Shown piece after piece: positions 28,182 to 36,755 of a stretch of 64,000 nucleotides of DNA. The DNA is from Microbacterium mangrovi (GTDB lineage: Bacteria; Actinomycetota; Actinomycetes; Actinomycetales; Microbacteriaceae). Both the position numbers and the translations under genes were made by a program. The stretch lies in assembly GCF_000802305.1 (NCBI RefSeq), contig NZ_JTDK01000006.1:558001-622000 (forward strand), in the 5' to 3' direction. The notes beneath the pieces were generated by a model that saw only the letters and a list, made by a program, of their open reading frames with translations, did no database searches and was not told the origin of the DNA. Every line of letters starts with the position of its first letter. The stretch's first letter is position 1.

Positions 28182-28545
28182 CGGCGACCTTGCGCAGGAC
28201 TGCGGCGATCTTCTTGGCGTGGGAGCCGCTGGGGTAGCGGCCGCGACGCAGGTCGCCGCCGATCGTGTCGAGCAGCTTCACCAGGTCTTCGACGATCACG
28301 GCCATGTCGTCGGCGGGCGTGCGCGACTTCTTGGCGAGGCTCACCGGCGCCTGCAGCACCCGCACCGACAGGGCCTGCGGACCGCGCTTGCCGTCGGCGA
28401 TGCCGAACTCGACGCGCGAGCCCTGCTTGACCGTGCTTCCCTGGGGCAGGGAGGTGGCGTGCAGGAAGACGTCCTGACCGTCGTCGGAGGAGATGAAGCC
28501 GAAGCCCTTCTCCTCGTCGTAGAACCTGACCTTGCCGGTGGGCAT
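28165..28545 (-). CDS. cold-shock domain protein with C-terminal extension
   Basis: A 126-residue protein. The first 65 residues form a cold-shock domain with both RNA-binding motifs, KGFGFIS and VFLHAT. A further 60 residues (AKKSRTPADDMAVIVEDLVKLLDTIG and on) form an extension found in actinobacterial CspB-type paralogues rather than in the short Csp proteins. It should bind single-stranded RNA or DNA. ATG 28545 has GAGGTC upstream. The downstream DUF3027 gene overlaps it. Confidence 0.93.
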   Translation of the reverse strand: MPTGKVRFYDEEKGFGFISSDDGQDVFLHATSLPQGSTVKQGSRVEFGIADGKRGPQALSVRVLQAPVSLAKKSRTPADDMAVIVEDLVKLLDTIGGDLRRGRYPSGSHAKKIAAVLRKVADDFDA

Positions 28546-28650
28546 CGTGACCTCGCTGAATCGATCCGCTCGCGCGGAGGGGGAACGTGCCGGAACTCTG
28601 ATCGAGCCCGGCATTCCAGCCTACGACACTGCAGGCATCCCAGCGCCGAG

Positions 28651-28656
28651 TAGGCT
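28651..28656 (+). promoter_or_regulatory. -10 box of the small membrane-protein gene
   Basis: TAGGCT lies seven bases before the ATG at 28664 and there is no Shine-Dalgarno site, the standard look of a leaderless actinobacterial start. No clear -35 box is seen. Confidence 0.5.
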
Positions 28657-28663
28657 TGAGCGG

Positions 28664-28927
28664 ATGAGTGCACCGCAGCAGAGCGATCTCCCGGCACGCC
28701 GGATCGACAGCATCCTGGCGATCACGGGCCTGTCCCTGCTCGTGCTGTCCGTGATCTGCTTCTTCGCGATCATCATCGCCACCCCGGCCGGCGCCCATTT
28801 CAACACGCCCTTCTGGCGCGTGGTGGGCGTCCTCGTCTACGCGGCGCCGATCCTCGGATTCGCGATGCTGATCTTCGTGGTGCTCTCGAGCTTCGTGCGG
28901 AGGTCACGGGCCAACAGGGGCCGCTGA
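28664..28927 (+). CDS. small two-segment membrane protein
   Basis: An 87-residue protein with two membrane segments (about residues 17-40 and 50-75) and a basic C-terminus RRSRANRGR. The N-terminus carries a short polar tail. I do not recognise a function. The gene begins with a leaderless-type start and ends one base before the start of the helicase-associated gene, so it may be the first cistron of the helicase operon. Confidence 0.75.
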   Translation: MSAPQQSDLPARRIDSILAITGLSLLVLSVICFFAIIIATPAGAHFNTPFWRVVGVLVYAAPILGFAMLIFVVLSSFVRRSRANRGR

Positions 28928-28928
28928 C

Positions 28929-30650
28929 GTGACCGGCACCTCCGACGAGCGCGCACTGGCCACCCGCCTGTCGGGGATGGATGCCGACGCCCTCGCCGAG
29001 TTGCTCGTCGATCGCGGCGTCGCCGCGTCCGTGACCTGGATCGATGCCTTCGATGCGGCCGAGGCGCTGCTGGATCCCGTCTCGATCGACTCCGCGCTGC
29101 GAGGTCTCTCCCGCGACGATCTCCGGGCGCTGGCGGCCGGTACGCCCGCCGCCCGCCCGGCCGCCCTCGCACTCGCCCGCTCCGACGGCACACCGTATGC
29201 GGCGGTGGCCGCCCGGCTCGAGGCCGCCCGGGCGGCCCATCCCGACGCCTTCGCGGCGGTCTCCGCGCCGGCTGACCCCGCCGCGGCCGACCAGCCCGAG
29301 GCGGGCGCCGCGGCCGAGCGCGCCGCCGCCGCGGTGGCGTCCCTCGCCGACATCCTGGCGGCCAGTCGCGTGCGCCCGCTCACGACGACGGCGGCGGAGT
29401 CGGTGACGGCCGCCGACCGCCGTCACCTCGTCGACGAGGGCGTGATCGCGGAAGCATCCGATCTCGACGACCTCATCACGGCGGCGGCGGCAGCGCGGCT
29501 CGTGGTGCTGCGCGACCGGGAGTGGCGCCTGACGGTCGTCGGGGACGCCTGGCTGATGCGGGATGCCGTCGCCCGCTGGGTCGAGGTCGCCACGGGCTTG
29601 GTCGCGCTCCTCCCCCGCGACCGGACAGGTCGGATCCTTCCGCCCGACGCGTGGGCCGGGTCCCTCCCGCTCGACCCGTCGGCACCGGTCCGCGCGGAGG
29701 CGCTGCGCCGCGTGCTCGTGCGGTGGGGACTGCTCACCGCCGACGGCTCCGCGCCGGCCTGGTCGGCCGGCGTCTGGCGGCCGACCGCCGCCTCAGGCTC
29801 CGCCGCGGGTCTCGACGCCGGCGCCCTGGCCGCGATGCTGACGCCCGAGATCGCCGGCATCTACCTTCAGGCCGACCTCTCGGCGATCGCACCGGGTCCG
29901 CTGGAGCCCGCGCTCGACCTGCGCCTGCGCACGATGGCCGAGCGCGAATCGCGGGCGCAGGCCTCCACCTACCGCTTCAGCGAGCAGTCTCTGGCCGGGG
30001 CCGTCGCCCTCGGCGAGACCGCCGAGACGCTGCGCGAGTTCCTCGGCGCCCTGTCGCTGACCGGCATCCCGCAACCGCTCGACTACCTGATCGATCAGGT
30101 CACGTCCGCGCGGGGCGTGCTGCGCGTCGGAACGGACGCCCCGACCGGTCGCGCCCGCATCGACGGCGACGACCCGCACCTGCTCGACATGCTCCTGGTC
30201 GATCGCACCCTGCGCCCGCTCGGACTGCAGGAGTCCGGCGACGCACTGACGTCGCGCGTCTCGCGGGACGCCGTCTTCTGGTCGCTGGCCGACGCGCGCT
30301 ACCGCGTCGTGGCGCTCGACGCCGACGGCCGCCCCGAGCCGCTGAACCGCCGGCGCCCGCTCGTCGATCCGGAGGATGCCCCGACCGGCGACGACCGCCG
30401 CGCCCTCGCCGAGCGCCTCCTCGCCGGACGAGGCGACTCGGATGCCGCGTGGCTCGAGCGCGAACTCGACCAGGCCGTCCGGCTCCGGGCACCGGTGATC
30501 CTGACGGTGCTGCTGCCGGACGGGTCGACGCGGGAGCTCCAGGTCGAGGCCCAGGGCCTCGGCGGCGGCCGTTTCCGCGGGCTCGACCGCGCCGCCGATG
30601 TCGAGCGCACCGTGCCGCTCGCCTCGATCGCGAGCGTTCGCCCGGCGTGA
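28929..30650 (+). CDS. helicase-associated (XPB/Ssl2-like N-terminal domain) protein
   Basis: A 573-residue protein with no Walker motifs. The middle and C-terminal part fits the helicase C-terminal/XPB-associated domain (Helicase_C_3) found next to XPB-type helicases in actinobacteria. It could be a partner of the helicase encoded 90 bases downstream. GTG 28929 follows the previous stop by one base. Its role in repair or transcription is inferred only from this pairing. Confidence 0.8.
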   Translation: MTGTSDERALATRLSGMDADALAELLVDRGVAASVTWIDAFDAAEALLDPVSIDSALRGLSRDDLRALAAGTPAARPAALALARSDGTPYAAVAARLEAARAAHPDAFAAVSAPADPAAADQPEAGAAAERAAAAVASLADILAASRVRPLTTTAAESVTAADRRHLVDEGVIAEASDLDDLITAAAAARLVVLRDREWRLTVVGDAWLMRDAVARWVEVATGLVALLPRDRTGRILPPDAWAGSLPLDPSAPVRAEALRRVLVRWGLLTADGSAPAWSAGVWRPTAASGSAAGLDAGALAAMLTPEIAGIYLQADLSAIAPGPLEPALDLRLRTMAERESRAQASTYRFSEQSLAGAVALGETAETLREFLGALSLTGIPQPLDYLIDQVTSARGVLRVGTDAPTGRARIDGDDPHLLDMLLVDRTLRPLGLQESGDALTSRVSRDAVFWSLADARYRVVALDADGRPEPLNRRRPLVDPEDAPTGDDRRALAERLLAGRGDSDAAWLERELDQAVRLRAPVILTVLLPDGSTRELQVEAQGLGGGRFRGLDRAADVERTVPLASIASVRPA

Positions 30651-30724
30651 CCCCGCGACGGGCCCTTGACCGGTCGTCCGTCGTCATCCGGGGGTCGCGG
30701 CGGAGCCCGCACACCGAGCCCGGG

Positions 30725-30730
30725 TAAACT
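30725..30730 (+). promoter_or_regulatory. -10 box of the XPB helicase gene
   Basis: TAAACT lies eight bases before the ATG at 30739 with no Shine-Dalgarno site between, again a leaderless arrangement. It gives the helicase its own promoter besides any read-through. Confidence 0.55.
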
Positions 30731-30738
30731 GGCTCGTT

Positions 30739-32394
30739 ATGGCTGACGGACCCCTCATCGTGCAAAGCGATCGCACCGTACTGCTGGAGGTGGCGCATCC
30801 GGATGCCGAGTCCGCGCGGCACGAACTGGCGATGTTCGCCGAGCTGGAACGGGCCCCCGAGCACATCCACACCTACCGCATCACCCGCCTCGGCCTGTGG
30901 AACGCCCGGGCGGCGGGCCACCAGGCCGACGACATGCTCGGCATCCTCGAGCGCTGGTCGCGGTTCCCCGTGCCCCCGTCGGTGTCGATCGACATCCGCG
31001 AGACCGTGGAGCGCTACGGGCGCCTCGTGATCGAGCGCGCCGCGGTGCACGAGGGCGAGGAACCGGCCCTGGTGCTGCGGTCGACGGATGCCGCCGTCCT
31101 CACCGAGGTCTCCAAGAACAAGCGCATCGCTCCGCTGCTCATCGGCCACCCGCGCCCCGACCTCTTCGTCATCGACGCGTGGGCGCGCGGCCACATCAAG
31201 CAGGAGCTGCTGAAGATCGGCTGGCCGGCCGAAGACCTCGCCGGGTACACGCCGGGAACCCCGCACGAGATCGACCTCGCCGAAGACGGGTGGCACCTGC
31301 GCCCGTATCAGGCGACGGCCGTGGAGGCGTTCTCGGAGGGAGGATCCGGCGTGGTCGTGCTCCCCTGCGGCGCGGGCAAGACGCTGGTCGGCGCGGCGGC
31401 CATGGCCGCGACCAAGACGACGACGCTCATCCTTGTGACCAACACCGTCAGCGCCCGGCAGTGGCGCGATGAGCTGCTTGCCCGCACGAGCCTCACGCCG
31501 GAGGAGATCGGCGAGTACTCCGGGCAGGTGAAGGAGGTCAAGCCGGTCACGATCGCGACGTATCAGATCCTCACCGCCAAGCGGAAGGGACAGTACGCCC
31601 ACCTCGCCCTGCTCGACGCCCTCGACTGGGGACTCATCGTCTACGACGAGGTCCACCTGCTCCCCGCCCCGGTGTTCAAGCTGACCGCCGACCTGCAGGC
31701 ACGGCGCCGGCTGGGCCTCACCGCCACCCTGGTGCGCGAGGACGGCCGCGAAGGTGACGTCTTCAGCCTCATCGGCCCGAAGCGCTTCGACGCGCCGTGG
31801 AAGCAGATCGAGACCCAGGGGTTCATCTCCCCCGCGGCCTGCTACGAAGTGCGGGTGGATCTTCCCGCCGGCGATCGGCTCGAGTACGCGGCATCCGCCG
31901 ACGACGAGCGCTACCGGCTCGCGGCGACGGCCCCGGCGAAGATCGACGTCGTGCGCCGGCTCGTGGAGCGGCATCCCGATGAGCGGATCCTCGTGATCGG
32001 CCAGTACCTCGACCAGATCGACGAGCTCGCCGAGGCCCTGAACGCGCCGAAGATCACCGGCGCGACCCCGGTCGACGAGCGCGAGCAGCTGTTCGGCGCG
32101 TTCCGCAACGGCGAGATCAGCCTGCTCGTCGTCTCGAAGGTCGCGAACTTCTCGGTCGATCTGCCCGAGGCCTCCGTGGCGATCCAGGTGTCCGGCTCGT
32201 TCGGGTCGCGCCAGGAGGAAGCGCAGCGCCTGGGCCGTCTGCTGCGCCCGAAGCAGTCCGCGCACACCGCGAGCTTCTACACGCTCATCGCCCGCGACAC
32301 CGTCGACCAGGACTTCGCCCAGAACCGTCAGCGGTTCCTGGCCGAACAGGGATACGCGTACACGATCCTGGATGCCGAGAAGCTCGCAGCCTGA
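30739..32394 (+). CDS. XPB-type DNA repair helicase
   Basis: A 551-residue superfamily 2 helicase. An N-terminal domain of about 190 residues precedes the Walker A motif VVLPCGAGKT, motif Ia, motif II DEVH (in IVYDEVHLLP), motif III LTATLVREDG with the RED loop of XPB, and motif VI QRLGRLLRPK. It should unwind DNA 3' to 5' in nucleotide excision repair or transcription-coupled processes. Length and motifs match mycobacterial XPB. It follows the helicase-associated gene. Confidence 0.95.
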   Translation: MADGPLIVQSDRTVLLEVAHPDAESARHELAMFAELERAPEHIHTYRITRLGLWNARAAGHQADDMLGILERWSRFPVPPSVSIDIRETVERYGRLVIERAAVHEGEEPALVLRSTDAAVLTEVSKNKRIAPLLIGHPRPDLFVIDAWARGHIKQELLKIGWPAEDLAGYTPGTPHEIDLAEDGWHLRPYQATAVEAFSEGGSGVVVLPCGAGKTLVGAAAMAATKTTTLILVTNTVSARQWRDELLARTSLTPEEIGEYSGQVKEVKPVTIATYQILTAKRKGQYAHLALLDALDWGLIVYDEVHLLPAPVFKLTADLQARRRLGLTATLVREDGREGDVFSLIGPKRFDAPWKQIETQGFISPAACYEVRVDLPAGDRLEYAASADDERYRLAATAPAKIDVVRRLVERHPDERILVIGQYLDQIDELAEALNAPKITGATPVDEREQLFGAFRNGEISLLVVSKVANFSVDLPEASVAIQVSGSFGSRQEEAQRLGRLLRPKQSAHTASFYTLIARDTVDQDFAQNRQRFLAEQGYAYTILDAEKLAA

Positions 32395-32401
32395 CACACG
32401 G

Positions 32402-33568
32402 TCAGCGCGGTGCTTCGGTCGGCGGCCACCAGTCGACCACGGAGATGAGCTGGCGGATCGCCGTATCCGGGGACGCGTGCCCGGCAACGGAGAGCGCCGT
32501 GTCCCGCAGCGCCCGCAACAGCGGGATGCGCAGCAGTGCAAGTGCGCCCATCCGGTGCGACCTGCGCACGATGTCCGAGGTCCGCGGCTGCCGGGCGGCC
32601 GTGTAGGCATCCAGGCCGCGCTCGCTCTCGACCACGTGCGCGAGCACGACGGCATCCTCGATCGCCTGGCAGGCTCCCTGTCCGAGGAAGGGCCCCATCG
32701 GGTGGGCGGCGTCGCCGAGCAGTACCACCCGGCCGCGATGGAACGCCGGGAGCGGCGCGGCCAGCTCCGCGATGTCGTTTCGCAGCACCTCTGTGGCGGC
32801 GACCGACTCGACGAGCTGCGGGATCGGTGCGTGCCAGCTCCCGAACCGCCGCAGCAGTTCGGCGCGTTCGTCGACGGCGCGACCTCCCCGCGGCGCATTG
32901 GCGGCCGCATAGACGTATGTCCGGGTGCCGGCAAGCGGGACCAGTCCGACGAGACCCGCCGCACCCCAGGTCTCCCCGGGCTGCACCGGCACGGCGGAGT
33001 CGATGACGAACCGCCAGGTGGTCCAGCCGGTCGAGGTGAGCCCCGGGTGCTCGGGGAACATCGCCGCGCGCGCGGCAGAGCCGATGCCGTCTGCCGCAAC
33101 GACGAGTTCCGCCTCTTCCGCACCGGTCGCCGTGTGCACCACGGCCGGGCGGCGGCCGTCGCCGGTCTCTATTACGGTGGCGGCCGTGCCGGCGTGCAGC
33201 GGGACGTCCGATGCGGCATCGCGCAGGATGCCTGCCAGGCGCGAGCGCTCCAGGACGACCATCTGATCTGTGAACCGCGCCCGCACCGCCTCCGCGCTGG
33301 TCCGCACCAGAAAGCGTCCGTCGGGGCGGCGCAGTCCCCCGTCACCGCTCAGCGCGGCGAGGGAACGGACGGTGTCCCCTGCCCCGAACGTGTCGAGTGC
33401 TCGCAGGGCATTCGGCGCGATCGCCAGCCCCGCGCCCCCCGCGCCCGGAACCGCGGACTTCTCGTACAGACCCACCGTCCAGCCGCGGCGGTGCAGCGCC
33501 GCAGCGACGGCCAGCCCGCCGAGCCCCGCCCCGATCACGATCGCGCGGCGCCGGTCCGTGGGCGTCAT
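32402..33568 (-). CDS. FAD-dependent aromatic-ring monooxygenase
   Basis: A 388-residue class A flavoprotein monooxygenase: FAD loop GAGLGGLAVAAALHRRG near the N-terminus, the second motif VAADGIGSAAR, and the GD motif LLGDAAHPMGPFLGQG. It should hydroxylate an aromatic or polycyclic substrate using NAD(P)H and oxygen. It follows a small membrane-protein gene and a divergent TetR regulator and may be under that regulator, an arrangement typical of resistance or detoxification loci. The substrate is unknown. Confidence 0.9.
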   Translation of the reverse strand: MTPTDRRRAIVIGAGLGGLAVAAALHRRGWTVGLYEKSAVPGAGGAGLAIAPNALRALDTFGAGDTVRSLAALSGDGGLRRPDGRFLVRTSAEAVRARFTDQMVVLERSRLAGILRDAASDVPLHAGTAATVIETGDGRRPAVVHTATGAEEAELVVAADGIGSAARAAMFPEHPGLTSTGWTTWRFVIDSAVPVQPGETWGAAGLVGLVPLAGTRTYVYAAANAPRGGRAVDERAELLRRFGSWHAPIPQLVESVAATEVLRNDIAELAAPLPAFHRGRVVLLGDAAHPMGPFLGQGACQAIEDAVVLAHVVESERGLDAYTAARQPRTSDIVRRSHRMGALALLRIPLLRALRDTALSVAGHASPDTAIRQLISVVDWWPPTEAPR

Positions 33569-33596
33569 GATGCCTTCCCCGCGGTGTCCATGATTC

Positions 33597-34013
33597 TCAC
33601 GCGGCGACCGTCGCGCCGATCGCGACGCCCAGCGATCCGAAGAAAACGACCGGGGACCAGAGCGCGTGGAAGACGAGCCTGCCCCCGAATCGTCCGGAGA
33701 GCGCCGCCTTGACCGCCAGCAGTTCGTCGCGCAGACCCGGATTGGTCTCGCCGCGCACCGCCCGCGTGCGCTGCACGACCGCGTAATCTCCGAAGCCGAT
33801 GAAGACGAGCAGGATGCCGAAGCCGACCCATGCCCAGAGGGGGAGGCCCGTAGCGAGGAACGCGATCCACGGCACCGAGAACGACACCATCGTGATGGCG
33901 TGCGTCACGATCGGCCGCGCACTATGACCGCGCCCATGGCGCAGCCAGCCGACGAAGAGCGTGACTCCGACGACCGCCTGGACCGTCCAGGCCCCGAGCA
34001 CCGCGTATCCCAC
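33597..34013 (-). CDS. small membrane protein, TetR-linked
   Basis: A 138-residue protein with four membrane segments. I start at GTG 34013 because a GTGACA-17-TAGAGT promoter ends seven bases before it; an upstream GTG at 34022 would lie inside the -10 box. No family is recognised. It is divergent from the TetR gene and its promoter overlaps both TetR-type operators, so it is the likely main target. The monooxygenase follows 28 bases after its stop and is probably co-transcribed. Confidence 0.78.
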   Translation of the reverse strand: MGYAVLGAWTVQAVVGVTLFVGWLRHGRGHSARPIVTHAITMVSFSVPWIAFLATGLPLWAWVGFGILLVFIGFGDYAVVQRTRAVRGETNPGLRDELLAVKAALSGRFGGRLVFHALWSPVVFFGSLGVAIGATVAA

Positions 34014-34020
34014 AGGCGAC

Positions 34021-34049
34021 ACTCTACTATGTTTGCAGTAGGTTGTCAC
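34021..34049 (-). promoter_or_regulatory. promoter of the TetR-linked membrane-protein gene
   Basis: On the minus strand GTGACA (34049-34044) and TAGAGT (34026-34021) are 17 bases apart and the GTG start follows after seven bases. Both palindromes of the TetR operator overlap this promoter. Confidence 0.7.
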
Positions 34050-34061
34050 TACGTTTCTAGT
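34024..34061. promoter_or_regulatory. double TetR-type operator
   Basis: Two related palindromes: CTACT-ATGTTTGC-AGTAG (34024-34041) and ACTA-CGTTTC-TAGT (34048-34061). Their centres are 22 bases apart, two helical turns, so two dimers could bind on one face of the DNA between the divergent genes. Confidence 0.7.
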
Positions 34062-34083
34062 AACTGCTGGTAGTGTCGGATCC

Positions 34084-34632
34084 ATGGCAGAAACGCGAGA
34101 CCGTGCACTCGACGCGGCCGTCCGGGTCGTCGGCGACCAGGGCGTCCGGGCGCTCACACACGGCCGAGTCGACGCCGAGGCAGGACTCCCGAAGGGATCG
34201 ACCTCGAACTGGTTCCGCACGCGCGACGCACTGCTCTCCGGGGTGCTCGTGTGGATCGCCGAACAGGAACGAGCCGAACTCACCGCGGCGATGGCCCCGG
34301 CGCACACCCCGGACGAGGTGGCGGACGCCCTGTGCGGAATGCTCGAAAGCGCCACCGGTCTGAACGCCACCCGCACGCGAGCGCGCTACGCGCTGTTCCT
34401 CGAGGTGACGGCCGCTCCGGGCATCCTCCCCGTGATGCGCACGCAGCGCGGCCTCTTCGAAGAGTGGACGCGCGACCGGCTCGCCGACCTCGGGGCTCCC
34501 GATCCCGAAAGCTCCGCCCGCACCCTCCTCGCGCTGTGCGCCGGTCTCATCGTCAACCGTCTCACCGTGGCGCCGGACATGCCGGTGCGCGAGTCGATCG
34601 ACCTCGCGCTCCGCGGAGCGCTGGCCGGCTGA
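34084..34632 (+). CDS. TetR-family transcriptional regulator
   Basis: A 182-residue repressor: N-terminal TetR helix-turn-helix (RDRALDAAVRVVGDQGVRAL and GLPKGSTSNWFRTRD, with the Y-position replaced by N-W-F) and an all-helical ligand-binding domain. ATG 34084 lies seven bases after TAGTGT, so it is probably leaderless. It is divergent from the membrane-protein/monooxygenase pair, and two operators lie between. Its ligand may be the substrate of the monooxygenase. Confidence 0.92.
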   Translation: MAETRDRALDAAVRVVGDQGVRALTHGRVDAEAGLPKGSTSNWFRTRDALLSGVLVWIAEQERAELTAAMAPAHTPDEVADALCGMLESATGLNATRTRARYALFLEVTAAPGILPVMRTQRGLFEEWTRDRLADLGAPDPESSARTLLALCAGLIVNRLTVAPDMPVRESIDLALRGALAG

Positions 34633-34677
34633 CGGTCACGCCCGCGCCGCAAGGATCAGCGCGGCCGGACACGATTG

Positions 34678-34705
34678 GGGCCCGCCCTCCGAGGAGGACG
34701 GGCCC
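34678..34705 (-). terminator. hairpin after the 5'-nucleotidase gene
   Basis: GGGCCCG(C)CCTCC pairs with GGAGGACGGGCCC. The one non-matching pair becomes G-U when read on the minus strand but C-A on the plus strand, so it fits the leftward 5'-nucleotidase transcript better than the TetR transcript. Confidence 0.6.
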
Positions 34706-34730
34706 GTCCGGGGTTGCGCGTTCCGCGGGA

Positions 34731-36647
34731 TCAGTTCGCGGTGATGCGGTCCAGCGCACCCGGGGTGTACGGGCTGTTCGCGCTGAGGTATGCCGCGAAG
34801 GCGTCGATGTCGAGACCGCCGAAGTAGACGTTCTTCGAGGCCAGGAAGGTCGGGAAGTTGTCCCCGCCGCCGGCCAGGAAGTTGTTCGTCGTCACCCGGT
34901 AGGTCTTGGCGTCGTCGAGGGCGGCACCGTTGAGGGTGACGGTGCCGAGCGTCGTGCCCGAGTAGGTGTACGCGAAGCCCTTGCTGACCTGGAGGATCTT
35001 CTTGCCGCTGCCGGCGTTCGCCCCGCTCCACTGCTCGCGCAGCAGGTCCTTGATCTGGGCGCCGGTGAGGTCGAGCGAGACCAGGTAGTTGTTGAAGGGC
35101 TGCACCGTGAACGCCTCCTCGAAGGTGACGTCTCCGGGCGCCTCGCCCCAGGACGATGCGCCGAAGGTCAGGTCGGTGCGGATGCCGCCCGGATTCATCA
35201 GGGCGATGTCGGGCTTGCCGTAGCTGCCGATCACGCTGGGGTCGGCCAGCTGCGCGTCGGCGATCAGGTCGCCGAGGGGCTGCTCCCCGCCGGCGTTGGC
35301 GCTGCGGGTCACGTCGGAGGTGATGTGGCCGATCACCTTGCTCGCGATGGGCTTGACGAACTCCTTGTACTTCGTGATGATCGCGGTCTCGGCCGGGTCC
35401 TTGGCCACGTCGCGGGTCACGAGCATGTTGGCGCTCTTCACCGAGGTGCGCACGATGTCCTGCGTGCGCTTGTCGTAGGTCAGGGTCGTGTCGGTGTAGA
35501 GGCGGCCGAACGAGGATGCCGAGGTGACCATGCGGTCGTTGCCGGCCGGGTCCTTGATGTCGCACACGTACGGCTGGTGCGTGTGCCCGGACACGATCAT
35601 GTCGATCGCCGGGTCGAGCTTCTCCGCGATCGGGATGATCGGGCTCGTCGGGTCGAGCTGTGCACCGCCGGCGCAGGCGGCGTCGTAAGACGGGCTCACC
35701 TGATACGGCTTGTTGTCGGGGCCGTACCAGGTCTGCTGGCCGGGCACTCCGCCCTGGTGGATGAGCACCACGATGGCGTTGACCCCCTTGGACTTGAGCA
35801 CCGGCACGAGCGCGTTCGCGGTGGCGACCTCGTCCGTGAACTGCAGGCCGGCGACGCCGGCCGCGGTGACGATGGACGGGGTGTCCTTGAGCGTCATCCC
35901 GATGAAGCCGATCTTGGCTCCCTTGATGTTCTTGATCGTGTAGGCGGGCAGGATCGACTGACCCGTCTTCTCGTTGACGACATTGGCGGCCAGGTAGTCG
36001 AAGCTCGCACCCGGGAACGTCGTGCCGTCGGGGCACGAGTTCTGGTTGTTCAGGCCGTCGCCGTCGTCGATGCAGCCGCCGTTCTGCATGCGCTGCAGCT
36101 CTTTGTAGCCCTCGTCGAACTCGTGGTTGCCGACGGCCGAGGCATCCAGCTTGAGCGCGTTCATGGCGAGGATCGTCGGCTCGTCGTGGAACGCACCCGA
36201 CAGCAGCGGCGAGGCGCCGATGATGTCTCCGGCGGCGACGGTGAGCGAGTACTCGTGACCCTTGCGCGCCTGCGCGAGGTGGGTCGCGAGGTACTCGACC
36301 CCGCCCACACCTGGCTTCTCGAACGAATCGGTGGTGATGTCGACCGGTTTCGTGGCGCCGGCGGGCAGCGCGTGCCCGACGACGAGGCGACCGCTGGAGC
36401 CGCTGGGCGCCTCCAGGTTGCCGTGGAAGTCGTTGAACGACAGCAGCTGGATGTCCACCGTCGGGCCGTTGGGCGTGTTCGGCCCCGTTGCGGGCGCGGC
36501 CGACGCGGATGCGCTCGCCCCCGCCACCACCAGCGCCGTAGCGGCGGCCGTGACGACCGCTCCTCTGCTCAGGCGCCTGAACGAACTCGTGCGTGTACGC
36601 ACAGGGATCCTCCTCAGATTGCGGGCTGGGTCGCCCGTCATATTCAT
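34731..36647 (-). CDS. secreted 5'-nucleotidase / metallophosphatase
   Basis: A 638-residue exported protein. A basic N-terminus and hydrophobic stretch (about residues 28-50, ending ASA) form a signal peptide. The metallophosphatase domain has FNDFHGNLE, GDIIG, GNHEFDEG and GHTHQPY, which bind two metals; the C-terminal 5_nucleotid_C domain begins near residue 420 (TSDVTRSANAGGEQPLGDLI). It should release phosphate from nucleotides outside the cell. No LPxTG or other anchor is seen, so it is free or wall-associated. A weak PHO-like sequence lies upstream. Confidence 0.92.
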   Translation of the reverse strand: MNMTGDPARNLRRIPVRTRTSSFRRLSRGAVVTAAATALVVAGASASASAAPATGPNTPNGPTVDIQLLSFNDFHGNLEAPSGSSGRLVVGHALPAGATKPVDITTDSFEKPGVGGVEYLATHLAQARKGHEYSLTVAAGDIIGASPLLSGAFHDEPTILAMNALKLDASAVGNHEFDEGYKELQRMQNGGCIDDGDGLNNQNSCPDGTTFPGASFDYLAANVVNEKTGQSILPAYTIKNIKGAKIGFIGMTLKDTPSIVTAAGVAGLQFTDEVATANALVPVLKSKGVNAIVVLIHQGGVPGQQTWYGPDNKPYQVSPSYDAACAGGAQLDPTSPIIPIAEKLDPAIDMIVSGHTHQPYVCDIKDPAGNDRMVTSASSFGRLYTDTTLTYDKRTQDIVRTSVKSANMLVTRDVAKDPAETAIITKYKEFVKPIASKVIGHITSDVTRSANAGGEQPLGDLIADAQLADPSVIGSYGKPDIALMNPGGIRTDLTFGASSWGEAPGDVTFEEAFTVQPFNNYLVSLDLTGAQIKDLLREQWSGANAGSGKKILQVSKGFAYTYSGTTLGTVTLNGAALDDAKTYRVTTNNFLAGGGDNFPTFLASKNVYFGGLDIDAFAAYLSANSPYTPGALDRITAN

Positions 36648-36663
36648 GCGTCTCTTAAGACGC
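36648..36663 (-). repeat. hairpin directly before the 5'-nucleotidase start
   Basis: GCGTCT-TAAG-AGACGC forms a 6-base stem with a four-base loop that ends at the start codon. It could hide the initiation site in the mRNA; no good ribosome-binding site is visible here. Confidence 0.4.
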
Positions 36664-36755
36664 GCTCAAGGTTCGTTCAGCTTAGGGTGCGGGGGTCGCC
36701 GTGACCAGACCCTGCTGCGACACGCTCGTGAACATTCCGTGACCGCCGACGCTCC

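Noticed and set aside
34084..34632. Reading the TetR protein as a QacR/EthR-type multidrug regulator
   Set aside because: The ligand domain is too variable to assign by eye; only family level is supported.
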